A DNA stretch of 11,976 nucleotides from Bacillota bacterium (GTDB lineage Bacteria; Bacillota_I; Bacilli_A; Acholeplasmatales; Acholeplasmataceae): contig SBGC01000067.1 in NCBI GenBank assembly GCA_006226985.1, forward strand, positions 1-11,976, written 5' to 3'. Of this stretch, positions 1 through 7,006 are shown one piece after another. Numbering within the stretch: position 1 is the first letter of the stretch; each line of letters opens with the position of its first letter. The notes below the pieces were generated by a model. The model was not told the DNA's origin. It made no database searches and saw only the letters and a program-made list of their open reading frames with translations. Made by a program: the position numbers and the translations under genes.

Positions 1-629
1 AATTCCTTGTATTTTTTAAACGCAAATTTTCTTTCAACGAAAGCTTTTGATGTTTGAGGACCAGCAATAAGTCCAACAGTTTGTTTCTTTAGTGTTTCTT
101 TAATGTAGTTTAATATCATCTTCATACCTAAATCATTATCACCAACAACGGATGTTAATCCAGGTAAAATCATGTCTGTGGATACACAAGGTATCTCTGA
201 ATCAATTAAATCTATTAAACCTTGATCTTCATAATTACCTACTACGATGTAAACACCATCAACTTGTTTGTTATAGCACCATTCTAAATACGACATTTCA
301 TGCTCACCGAGTTTTTTAACAATAAAACTTAACTCATATCCATGACTTTCTAGATATTTTTTAAAATGTTGTAAAATGCTTGAGAAAAATGAATGTTCAA
401 GGCCTACATCTGCTTCTTCCGTAAAAACAACACCCACGGTATAACTTCTTTTTGATTTTAATCTTCTTGCTGATGACGTAGGTACATAACCCACTTCTTT
501 GATATAGTCAAGCACTCGTCTTTTCGTATCAGGATGAATACTTCCTTTTTGATTAATAATTTTCGATACTGTGCTTGGTGCTAAACCTAAATCATTTGCT
601 ATCGTATATATCGTGCGTTTTTTATTCAA
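1..629 (-). CDS. LacI-family transcriptional repressor (3' part outside the window)
   Basis: This is a DNA-binding sugar-responsive repressor. My translation from a TTG start (629-627) begins MNKKRTIYTIANDLGLAPST and continues with the rest of the LacI helix-turn-helix (TVSKIINQKGS, about residues 20-30). The hinge follows (SSARRLKSKRSYTVGVVF, about residues 52-69), then the start of a periplasmic-binding-protein-like effector domain. About 209 codons are visible of a family that is usually 330-340 residues long, so the effector domain is cut by the window edge. The start is chosen because LacI proteins begin a few residues before the T-I-x-x-I-A motif and no in-frame ATG lies nearby. AGGAAAG (641-647) is a plausible though distant ribosome binding site. 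The gene starts 8 bases after the cupin stop, as the last visible gene of the phosphorylase operon. It probably binds the palindrome at 3527-3544 and so controls its own operon. The family call is firm; the effector is unknown. Confidence 0.95.
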   Translation of the reverse strand, partial: MNKKRTIYTIANDLGLAPSTVSKIINQKGSIHPDTKRRVLDYIKEVGYVPTSSARRLKSKRSYTVGVVFTEEADVGLEHSFFSSILQHFKKYLESHGYELSFIVKKLGEHEMSYLEWCYNKQVDGVYIVVGNYEDQGLIDLIDSEIPCVSTDMILPGLTSVVGDNDLGMKMILNYIKETLKKQTVGLIAGPQTSKAFVERKFAFKKYKE

Positions 630-637
630 AGTTTCAG

Positions 638-1030
638 CTACTTTCCTAGACGCATAAATGCCTGTTTCAAATCATTGTTAAAATAAATACGTGTTGAATT
701 CCCATCACATGTGTCTTCGTTTTCGATAATTAGCAACTTAGCCTTTTCATTTAACACATGTGTGTGATAAACATCCTTTGGTATGACATATGTTTGATTT
801 TTTATCATATCAACATATGAGAAACCCTCGTTTTGTTCGTAAAAGTAAAGTCTGCATTCGCCTTCTAGAAGAACAAATGCTTCATCGGTTTCATGGTGAC
901 ATTCAACATATTGGATATTATCAGACTTTAATTCGTCGATATAATTAAGCATCGCAATTCGCCATGTTCCATAATGAAAAAGTTTTTGGTAACCTATACC
1001 ACTAAAATCATACACATTATAATTTTTCAT
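638..1030 (-). CDS. small single-domain cupin protein in the phosphorylase operon
   Basis: This is a 130-residue soluble protein with one cupin beta-barrel. Cupin motif 1 appears as ECHHETDEAFVLLEG (residues 43-57), with H45, H46 and E50 as likely metal ligands. Motif 2 is VIPKDVYHTHVLN (82-94), with H89 or H91 as the remaining ligand. There is no signal peptide, so it should act in the cytoplasm. Its ATG lies inside the end of the GH94 gene: the last 14 bases of that gene (1017-1030) are also the first 14 of this one, in another frame, and GAGGT about 9 bases upstream serves as ribosome binding site. Such overlap suggests translational coupling and a linked role, for example on the released sugar or sugar phosphate (isomerisation, epimerisation or sensing). 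The fold is clear, but the activity cannot be told from the sequence. Confidence 0.9.
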   Translation of the reverse strand: MKNYNVYDFSGIGYQKLFHYGTWRIAMLNYIDELKSDNIQYVECHHETDEAFVLLEGECRLYFYEQNEGFSYVDMIKNQTYVIPKDVYHTHVLNEKAKLLIIENEDTCDGNSTRIYFNNDLKQAFMRLGK

Positions 1031-3515
1031 CTAAATAGACCTCGATATCATGATCAACTTGTTCGATTGGACAAGTCACCAATTGGTTGTTTATGACAAT
1101 TGAATGTATGCGATATTGACTTGGATTTAAATGTTTAGGGTTATGATATGTTATCTTTCGAACATTTCGATGAATAACCGTGTAAATAGATGCTTTACCA
1201 TCGATGAAATCATCTGCTTTAAGTTTGGGTTCAAGATAAAGTTTTCCATAGTTTAACTTGATACCAAAGACTTCGGTTCTTAAAAGTTTTAACATCCACG
1301 AAGCAGAACCGGTTAAGTAAGGATACATACCAATACCACGATCATTAAAGTACTCAGGAATACCATTAACTACCTTCGCTTCGTCTTTTTGTGCTTGTAA
1401 TAATAAGCTCATTATCGCTTCATGTGCTTCATCAATCATTTGATATTGATAAAGCCCATATGCATACATGACAGCCATGTGTGAGAACACTGCGCCATTT
1501 TCTTTATGGTTATATGCAAAACCATATGCACGACCCATATTGAACATAACTTTTTGATAATCTGTATTTAAATGATACCCACCTCTCGATGGATCAAAAA
1601 GTAAGGCTCTTGTTTTCTCTGCGATACGTTTAGCTTGTTCTTTTGTTGCTGTTTCACAAAGTAAAGCAAATGTTTGTCCGGTTAAATTGATGTGTTTTTC
1701 ATCATCAACAAATGTTCCATCATTATTGATGTAGCTTTGGAACATGTTGAATTCAAACGCATGCTGATGAAGATGACGGATACGTAATTGATATAAATCA
1801 TTCAAAATATCAGCTAAATCAAATGCATCTATTTCAAATTGATCACCAGAAAATAAGACAACTTCATCAAAGAATCGATTCAAATCTGGTTTTGTATCAA
1901 GTAGTAATTCGAGTTCTTTAAAGAGAACAATTTTTTGTTTAGGAAGTTTCTTTATCAGTTCTGCAATCTTTTTCAAGTTGGATGCATACATGTGAGTGAA
2001 AGCAATCGTTTCACCTTTTTTAGTAGCCATGTCAAGACCATCGTTCCAGTCTGCATCCTCTAATTTGACAAAACCTTTTTCACCGATATGGTGATGACCA
2101 ACAAGATTTTGTAAAAGTAAATGTTCTAAAATCGTTCCTTCGTATGGTTTTCCATATGCAGTTTCTACATATGGACCATGATGTTTTCTAATTTTATGTG
2201 TATAGTGCGTAAATTGATCTTTGAAATACGTTTGTTTTTTTAATAAAAAATCAATTTCTCCTGTTTCATGAATATACATTTCCGTTGTAAGGAGAGGCCA
2301 TGCACCATGATCAGACCATACACGTGTGATTTGATTACGATCAGCTTTAAATTCTCCAGGTTTATCACCGATAATGGTTGCATTCGATCCATCAAGTCTT
2401 ACACCTTGGAAATTATTGAGTAGAAGTTCATAAACACTGGCATCATTCATCATGATGAGTGCTAACAAGTCTTGCCATAAATCTCTCCAACCTCTACCAC
2501 CTTTTCCATAATCATGGTGTGGTAAGTAAGAATTCCCAAAATAGCGTCTCAACATCGGTTGAATGGTCATGAAGTTCAATTGATGACTTGTTTTTTCATC
2601 ATAAAAATTAAATTGTAGTTGTGAAGTGTAGGATTCGAAATAGCGTTCTACGGCTGATAATCCTTCTTCAAATGCTTCGATATCAAAATAAGATGTGCTT
2701 TCTTTAATCGCTTCTTCAATGGATTCATGAATACCTATCGATATAATGAGTTCTAATTTGTGCTGAGGATTTAATGTAATTTCTTCAAACCCCATACCAC
2801 CGATTGCTTCATAGCCATTAATGACACTGCCTACTTCTGCTGAATAATCTAGACCTTTTGGAAATTGAATCGATCCACCATTCATAAAGTCATCAAGCAC
2901 CGGTATATAGTTTTTTATATTTGCTTGAGGAGAGTAAGCAAATACACTATATACCGTATGATTGGCTTGATGGCCTCTTTCGTCAAAGGATAAAGTAGGA
3001 TATAGGAGTATACCGTTTTGGGCAACTTGAATTCGGTTAAGAAGAGAGGTCACATGGCGATGATCTCTTAAGTTATCTGCGCTTCTACCATAAAGTGGAA
3101 TCGCTGTGGTGATGTTAAACTTTAATGGTTTATCTGAAGTGTTCGTAATATTTAGTAAGTGGAGCTCAACATTGTCATGTAAAGGAATATATGATTTCGT
3201 ATCGATTTCAAAAAGATGATTTTTTCTAATCACTCTTTGTGATAGCAAGCCTGTTTCATAAATTACTTCATCTTGTTGTTGTTTTTCTGTTTGACCATTT
3301 AAAAAATAAACTTCGTTATCGCATGCAATAATAACATGTCTAGAAAATAAATCATTAAATAAATCCACTTGTGTCGTTGGTTTTAAAGCAAAATGATGAT
3401 GATCAAGTTTTAAATCTCCACCGAAGAATGGAGTTATTGAAGATCTTAGCCCTTTTAAGTTGAATAAAGGATAATATGTGCCATCGTTTTGCGTAATGTG
3501 TTTAATCTGTTTCAT
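1017..3515 (-). CDS. GH94-family glycoside phosphorylase (cellobiose-phosphorylase type)
   Basis: This 832-residue cytoplasmic enzyme should split a beta-linked glucoside (or similar sugar) with inorganic phosphate, giving a sugar 1-phosphate and a shortened sugar. The N-terminal third is a beta-sandwich-like region and residues about 300-750 form the (alpha/alpha)6 barrel. Visible signatures are GRGWRDLWQD (340-349), DADWNDGLDM (487-496) with D492 in the place of the catalytic acid of cellobiose phosphorylase (WND), KENGAVFSH (671-679) in the phosphate-binding region, and TGSASW (735-740). The length matches cellobiose phosphorylases (about 800-830). No signal peptide is present. AGAGGT (3522-3527) precedes the ATG, directly after a palindromic operator. 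It is the first gene of an operon with a cupin and a LacI regulator. GH94 also includes laminaribiose, chitobiose, cellobionate and 1,2-beta-oligoglucan phosphorylases, so the substrate is open. Confidence 0.93.
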   Translation of the reverse strand: MKQIKHITQNDGTYYPLFNLKGLRSSITPFFGGDLKLDHHHFALKPTTQVDLFNDLFSRHVIIACDNEVYFLNGQTEKQQQDEVIYETGLLSQRVIRKNHLFEIDTKSYIPLHDNVELHLLNITNTSDKPLKFNITTAIPLYGRSADNLRDHRHVTSLLNRIQVAQNGILLYPTLSFDERGHQANHTVYSVFAYSPQANIKNYIPVLDDFMNGGSIQFPKGLDYSAEVGSVINGYEAIGGMGFEEITLNPQHKLELIISIGIHESIEEAIKESTSYFDIEAFEEGLSAVERYFESYTSQLQFNFYDEKTSHQLNFMTIQPMLRRYFGNSYLPHHDYGKGGRGWRDLWQDLLALIMMNDASVYELLLNNFQGVRLDGSNATIIGDKPGEFKADRNQITRVWSDHGAWPLLTTEMYIHETGEIDFLLKKQTYFKDQFTHYTHKIRKHHGPYVETAYGKPYEGTILEHLLLQNLVGHHHIGEKGFVKLEDADWNDGLDMATKKGETIAFTHMYASNLKKIAELIKKLPKQKIVLFKELELLLDTKPDLNRFFDEVVLFSGDQFEIDAFDLADILNDLYQLRIRHLHQHAFEFNMFQSYINNDGTFVDDEKHINLTGQTFALLCETATKEQAKRIAEKTRALLFDPSRGGYHLNTDYQKVMFNMGRAYGFAYNHKENGAVFSHMAVMYAYGLYQYQMIDEAHEAIMSLLLQAQKDEAKVVNGIPEYFNDRGIGMYPYLTGSASWMLKLLRTEVFGIKLNYGKLYLEPKLKADDFIDGKASIYTVIHRNVRKITYHNPKHLNPSQYRIHSIVINNQLVTCPIEQVDHDIEVYLDEKL

Positions 3516-3526
3516 ATATATACCTC

Positions 3527-3544
3527 TAGGAAATCGATTTCCTA
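3527..3544. promoter_or_regulatory. perfect 18-bp palindrome, probable LacI-family operator
   Basis: TAGGAAATCGATTTCCTA reads the same on both strands and has the central CG step typical of LacI-family operators. It lies 12 bases upstream of the GH94 start codon, touches the ribosome binding site, and covers the predicted transcription start (about 3543) of the promoter at 3550-3578. Bound repressor would block initiation or early elongation. The natural ligand is the LacI protein at the end of the same operon. The palindrome is directly visible; its binding partner is inferred. Confidence 0.85.
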
Positions 3545-3549
3545 TTTTT

Positions 3550-3578
3550 AGGATAACTTATTTTTATCATTTAGTAAA
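3550..3578 (-). promoter_or_regulatory. predicted sigma-A promoter of the GH94-cupin-LacI operon
   Basis: On the minus strand TTTACT (3578-3573) and TATCCT (3555-3550) are separated by 17 bases, each matching four of six consensus positions. The expected start point is near 3543, at the edge of the 18-bp palindrome. The leader would be about 28 bases and contains the AGAGGT ribosome binding site. Confidence 0.55.
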
Positions 3579-3589
3579 GCGTTTTCGTA
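3572..3589. promoter_or_regulatory. second CG-centred site overlapping the -35 (cre-like or auxiliary operator)
   Basis: TAGTAAAGCGTTTTCGTA is an imperfect palindrome around a central CG. Its core AAAGCGTTTTC resembles catabolite-response elements bound by CcpA and other LacI-family operators, although the outer TG/CA positions of cre are not kept. It overlaps the predicted -35, and its centre is 45 bp from that of the perfect palindrome, so it could be a CcpA site or a second binding site for the local repressor. Confidence 0.45.
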
Positions 3590-3602
3590 ATTTTTTGAAA
3601 GA

Positions 3603-3631
3603 ATAAAAAAACACCCATCATTTGATGCGTG
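3603..3631 (-). terminator. rho-independent terminator after the peptidase-like/membrane-protein unit
   Basis: On the minus strand CACGCATCA (3631-3623), a two-base AA loop and TGATGGGTG (3620-3612) form a nine-position stem with one G-G mismatch, followed at once by a run of seven T (3610-3604). It lies about 40 bases after the stop of the membrane protein gene and separates that unit from the GH94 promoter. An AT-only inverted repeat (3645-3664) lies between the stop and this hairpin. Confidence 0.8.
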
Positions 3632-3671
3632 CTTTAAAGAAATCATAAATAATAGATTATTTATCGAATGC

Positions 3672-4406
3672 TCAATCCCAATCCTTTTTCTTCAACTGAA
3701 AAATGAGAAATCCCAAGACAAGTACGACTAAAACATAGACTGTATAATTTTGTACAAGTGCTTGAGGAAAATATGCACCTACATTGAGTAAATCATCTTT
3801 TTCTTGACTTGTAAATGAAGGGCTAAATAAACCTAAGTTATTAGGATCATAGTTTTGATGTTCGAAAATAACTTCATCTGAAACAATCATGTCTCCATCA
3901 TAATCATAAATCTCATAACCAATTGTCATGGATTCACTTAAACTTGGTGCGAACACAATAAATCCATATTTTTCAATGCCTGAACTCATCGCGTAGTCTT
4001 TATATAATTCATCTGTATGTGATTCATAAATGACACTCATATCATTTTTATCAAATAAAATGATTTTCGTTTGATCGAGATCATCATGAATGGAAGTTGC
4101 ATAATCGACTTCATTTATAGGGCGAATAATCCAAACAAGTTGATGATAAATGAGATCATCTTGTTGTGATATGATGTGATAATTATGTAAACTATAATCT
4201 CCGATTTCTGTCTGTGAAATCTTTCGATAGGCAATTGATTGGTATTTGATAAAATCCGTAAAATCATTATTTTCTGCACTTGATGAAGTGATTTCATCAT
4301 AAACAGCTTGATTTCGATTTGATGTGACAACAACGATTGTTACAAAATAGAGTGCTATTCCAATTAATAATGAAAATATGCTATAGACAATTAGAAATCT
4401 TTTCAT
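3672..4406 (-). CDS. uncharacterised membrane protein with two terminal helices and an external domain
   Basis: I do not recognise a family in this 244-residue protein. A hydrophobic segment at about residues 4-28 and another at about 222-237 bracket a polar, acidic domain of roughly 190 residues. The basic tail LKKKDWD at the C-terminus predicts that both ends lie in the cytoplasm and the middle lies outside the membrane. There is no lipobox. The start ATG is two bases after the stop of the peptidase-like gene, with AGAGGG about 8 bases upstream, so the two are co-transcribed and probably translationally coupled. The stop codon is TGA, which shows that this genome does not read TGA as Trp. 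A terminator follows at 3603-3631. Function is unknown; a surface sensor or a partner of a membrane complex would fit the layout. Confidence 0.85.
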   Translation of the reverse strand: MKRFLIVYSIFSLLIGIALYFVTIVVVTSNRNQAVYDEITSSSAENNDFTDFIKYQSIAYRKISQTEIGDYSLHNYHIISQQDDLIYHQLVWIIRPINEVDYATSIHDDLDQTKIILFDKNDMSVIYESHTDELYKDYAMSSGIEKYGFIVFAPSLSESMTIGYEIYDYDGDMIVSDEVIFEHQNYDPNNLGLFSPSFTSQEKDDLLNVGAYFPQALVQNYTVYVLVVLVLGFLIFQLKKKDWD

Positions 4407-4408
4407 CT

Positions 4409-5092
4409 TTATGCCCTCTTTATGCCTTTACGATCATACATTTGATATGCTGAACCAATACATTTAATGCCATGATGATCGACCATGAGTGCACCATCAT
4501 CAGGAATCACATAAATGGGATGTCGATATGCTCTAAAAACTTTTCTTAAAGCACTCTTTTGTTTTTTTCTTCGACGATAATGGACTTCAATGGAAAAACC
4601 TTTGCATAAGTTTAGTCCATTTTCATAGGAAAAATGTGGATAATCAGGATCTGGTGACATATGATAGTCCTGCATTTGAATCATCGCACCAGCTGATGAT
4701 CCAATATATAATTTATCCGTGTTTTCTAGTGCTTCTTTCAAACCAAATGCGTGAATTCTTTTCATCATTTGATCAGGAGCTCCGCCAGGAAAATAAATAA
4801 TATCCGCTTTTTCTATTTTATTGAGAGCACTTTTTTTATCATCTTTAAAATAATTAATCCATGTAACTTGATCTTCCGTGATACCGTAAGGTGCAAACGA
4901 TTCAATCATTTTAAGATAGTATTCGCCACCTTTACCATAATATGCATGATAGTCCTCTTCTTTATTTAAATACGCTTCAAAAAATGACAATGCTAAAATA
5001 ACGACTTTATCTGTTGGTCGAATCCAATGTTTAGCATGTTCATAAATATGAGGATCTTTAAGAATTCCTCTAGATAGTAAGATATTTTTCAT
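4409..5092 (-). CDS. peptidase E-like (S51 / type 1 glutamine amidotransferase-like) protein
   Basis: This 227-residue cytoplasmic protein looks like the S51 family, which includes dipeptidase E and cyanophycinase. The signatures are ADIIYFPGGAPDQM (96-109), a typical strand and oxyanion-side loop; GSSAGAM (131-137) with S133 as the nucleophile on the elbow; and GFSIEVHY (165-172) with H171 as the likely catalytic base. PDDGAL (197-202) matches the conserved late strand of the family. The start has a good GAGAGGT site five bases upstream, and an extended -10 lies about 20 bases before it (5114-5122). It is the first gene of a two-gene unit with a membrane protein. Members of this fold cleave Asp-X dipeptides or other small amides; the actual substrate is not visible. 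The third member of the triad is not assigned. Confidence 0.85.
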   Translation of the reverse strand: MKNILLSRGILKDPHIYEHAKHWIRPTDKVVILALSFFEAYLNKEEDYHAYYGKGGEYYLKMIESFAPYGITEDQVTWINYFKDDKKSALNKIEKADIIYFPGGAPDQMMKRIHAFGLKEALENTDKLYIGSSAGAMIQMQDYHMSPDPDYPHFSYENGLNLCKGFSIEVHYRRRKKQKSALRKVFRAYRHPIYVIPDDGALMVDHHGIKCIGSAYQMYDRKGIKRA

Positions 5093-5113
5093 GTTAACCT
5101 CTCATTCTTATGT

Positions 5114-5122
5114 ATTATAACA
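5114..5122 (-). promoter_or_regulatory. extended -10 promoter of the peptidase-like gene
   Basis: The minus strand reads TGTTATAAT, a perfect TGn-TATAAT extended -10. No good -35 lies 16-18 bases upstream, which extended -10 promoters do not need. The start point should be near 5107, giving a short leader with GAGAGGT. Confidence 0.6.
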
Positions 5123-5129
5123 TAACAAA

Positions 5130-6074
5130 CTATGTTTTTTTGATAAAGTCATTGACTTCATACATTGTGGGAAGTGATGGGATAACACCTGTTTTTGAAA
5201 CCACGATTGCTGAGGAAGCGGCAGCAAATTTTAACATTTCTTCATAATTTTTCGTATGATGCTCATGAAGTGCATATTGATATAGAAATGCACCTATAAA
5301 TGCATCACCAGCTCCTGTTGTATCAACGACTTCTGTTGAATATGCTTTGATATGATATGTTTCATGTGGTAAATAAAGTGATGCACCTTCTTCTCCTTTA
5401 GTCAAAATAATCATATGAACTGAACCTGTAAATAATTTTTTAACAGCAACTTCAATGTTTGTCGTTTCAGCTAAAAAAGTGAGTTCATCGATCGATAATT
5501 TGAGTATATGTGCATGGGGAATAAACGATAAAACGGTTTTTCTAAGTTCTTCATGATTTTTCCACAAGGAAAATCTCAAATTTGGATCAAAACTAATGAT
5601 TGTATCCATCTTTTTCGCATATTTTATTGCTTCAAGATGTGCGTGTTTTAATGGATATTCAGCGAGTCCTAATGAACAAAAATGAAAGATTGCGTGCTCG
5701 AAAATAGACTTTTCGACTTGTTTTGGTTCAAATAGTTGATCTGCAGATGGATCTCGATAAAATAAAAAATCTCTTTCTCCACGTTGATCGAGTGAAATAA
5801 AAACAAGTGATGTATTCGCTTGATGTGTTTGATAAATATAGTCTGTATTAACTCCTTCTTGGTGAAGTGTGTCAATTAAAAACTTTCCAAATGAATCATG
5901 ACCAACCTGCCCCATGAAATAAGCATTACCACCTAATTTTTTATAAGCTACTGCAACATTTGCAGGTGCTCCACCTGCAATTTTAATAAATGTCTTTACG
6001 TGGTCGAGCGAATATCCTTTTGTCTCTGGTAAAAAATCGACTAAGAGCTCACCCATAGCAACCAATTGTCTCAT
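5130..6074 (-). CDS. scrK: PfkB-family sugar kinase, probably fructokinase
   Basis: This 314-residue cytoplasmic enzyme should phosphorylate a ketose, most likely fructose to fructose 6-phosphate, with ATP. The N-terminal substrate site motif AGGAPANVA (33-41) and the C-terminal signature DTTGAGDAF (251-259), with D257 as catalytic base, define the ribokinase/PfkB family. MGELLVDFLP (7-16), SFDPNLR (161-167) and LKLSIDEL (191-198) resemble fructokinases more than ribokinases or 2-keto-3-deoxygluconate kinases. The length is normal. GAGGT eight bases before the ATG supports the start. It appears to be a single-gene unit with its own promoter (6099-6107), between the terminator of the protease unit and the promoter of the peptidase-like gene. 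Substrate preference is inferred from similarity as I remember it, so a different hexose is possible. Confidence 0.88.
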   Translation of the reverse strand: MRQLVAMGELLVDFLPETKGYSLDHVKTFIKIAGGAPANVAVAYKKLGGNAYFMGQVGHDSFGKFLIDTLHQEGVNTDYIYQTHQANTSLVFISLDQRGERDFLFYRDPSADQLFEPKQVEKSIFEHAIFHFCSLGLAEYPLKHAHLEAIKYAKKMDTIISFDPNLRFSLWKNHEELRKTVLSFIPHAHILKLSIDELTFLAETTNIEVAVKKLFTGSVHMIILTKGEEGASLYLPHETYHIKAYSTEVVDTTGAGDAFIGAFLYQYALHEHHTKNYEEMLKFAAASSAIVVSKTGVIPSLPTMYEVNDFIKKT

Positions 6075-6098
6075 ATGTTATACCTCATTTCAATTATG

Positions 6099-6107
6099 AT
6101 TATATCA
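6099..6107 (-). promoter_or_regulatory. extended -10 promoter of the fructokinase gene
   Basis: The minus strand reads TGATATAAT, a full extended -10. A similar TGATATAAA lies just upstream (6115-6123) and could be an alternative. No convincing -35 is seen for either. The region lies between the protease terminator and the fructokinase ribosome binding site. Confidence 0.55.
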
Positions 6108-6141
6108 TTTCTATTTTATATCATGATTAACGTATCACTAA

Positions 6142-6166
6142 ATAAAAAGACATCCATAAGATGTCT
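6142..6166 (-). terminator. rho-independent terminator after the lipoprotein protease gene
   Basis: On the minus strand AGACATC (6166-6160), loop TTATG and GATGTCT (6154-6148) make a perfect seven-pair stem followed by TTTTTATT. The hairpin begins inside the stop codon of the protease gene, so the gene and its terminator overlap. Confidence 0.85.
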
Positions 6167-6992
6167 ATTCAAAATCATCTATAAATAGTTGGTTAAAGTA
6201 TTCTAGGATAATTGACATAGGGATAGCGTATGTAAATTGATGCTTTCCATCGCTTTCAGCACCCGCAAAATTGATACCAACCAATGTTAAGTTATAGTCA
6301 AGTAGCATACCACCTGATGATCCTGAGTTTACATAAGCTGTATGTTGGATCGCTAAAAACTCTCTAAGAATCTCTTCATCAAATCGATTTGTAACATTTG
6401 TTTGTGTAAACAATGTCACTTCACCGAATGTGATCGTATTCTTTTGCCCTTCAGGTTGTCCAACTGCAATAATTTTATCATCAATATTAAGTGGTGTTTC
6501 GTTCATCTCTATGACAGGATACGTGTGTTGATCTTTCTCGAAATAAAGCACGGCTAAATCAACACTATCATCATCAGATGACTCATATAAATAGGCTTTA
6601 TGTGAATTGTTTTTATAATCTGTTATTTTATAACTTGCACTTTCTCCATCCTCATTTTTCGCAATGACATGTTCATTGGTTAAGACGTAATAAAAGACAT
6701 CATTTTCATAAAAGATGACACCTGAACCAAAATAATTCGTTTCGTTAGTTCTAAATGGTCCAAATGATGTATAAATTGATGCATGAACTGTAACATTACT
6801 AGGCATAATATCAAGCGATAACTGATTGATGAGTTCTTCGATTGTTAGGTCACTATTATCATGATTTAAACTCACTGTGATAGGTATATCTTTTATCTCA
6901 TAATCAGCTAATTCATAGGATAAAAAATCCTGACATGATGTCAAGATCAATAGTGTGAGTATGAGATTCGTTAGTATCCATATTTTTTTCAT
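6165..6992 (-). CDS. surface lipoprotein, trypsin-like (HtrA-type) serine protease without PDZ domain
   Basis: This 275-residue exported protease begins with a basic-hydrophobic signal peptide ending in the lipobox LTSC (17-20), so C20 should be lipidated and the protein anchored outside the membrane. The catalytic triad of the chymotrypsin/HtrA fold is visible in order: H108 in LTNEHV, D145 in DSVDLAVL, and S226 in NSGSSGGML, with GSGVIF (89-94) before the His as usual. VGQPEG (177-182) is the common HtrA VGxPxG strand. It ends soon after the protease domain, so there is no PDZ domain. The likely role is cleavage or quality control of surface proteins. Its ATG lies 14 bases after the phosphodiesterase stop with AGGTG as ribosome binding site, and a terminator follows directly. 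I would not call it degP or htrA on this evidence. Confidence 0.88.
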   Translation of the reverse strand: MKKIWILTNLILTLLILTSCQDFLSYELADYEIKDIPITVSLNHDNSDLTIEELINQLSLDIMPSNVTVHASIYTSFGPFRTNETNYFGSGVIFYENDVFYYVLTNEHVIAKNEDGESASYKITDYKNNSHKAYLYESSDDDSVDLAVLYFEKDQHTYPVIEMNETPLNIDDKIIAVGQPEGQKNTITFGEVTLFTQTNVTNRFDEEILREFLAIQHTAYVNSGSSGGMLLDYNLTLVGINFAGAESDGKHQFTYAIPMSIILEYFNQLFIDDFE

Positions 6993-7006
6993 AAAACACC
7001 TGAAGT

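Noticed and set aside
4115..4333. open frame on the minus strand overlapping the membrane protein in another frame
   Set aside because: It lies within a longer frame with clear membrane segments and good ribosome binding site; no family features are seen in it.
5121..5141. CATA...TATG followed by seven T on the plus strand as a plus-strand terminator
   Set aside because: Only four AT-rich pairs form the stem and no plus-strand gene exists to be terminated; the T-run encodes the Lys-rich end of the fructokinase.
6096..6108. ATGAT-TAT-ATCAT near-palindrome over the fructokinase -10 as an operator
   Set aside because: It consists of the -10 element itself and flanking AT-rich bases; short arms of this kind are expected by chance.
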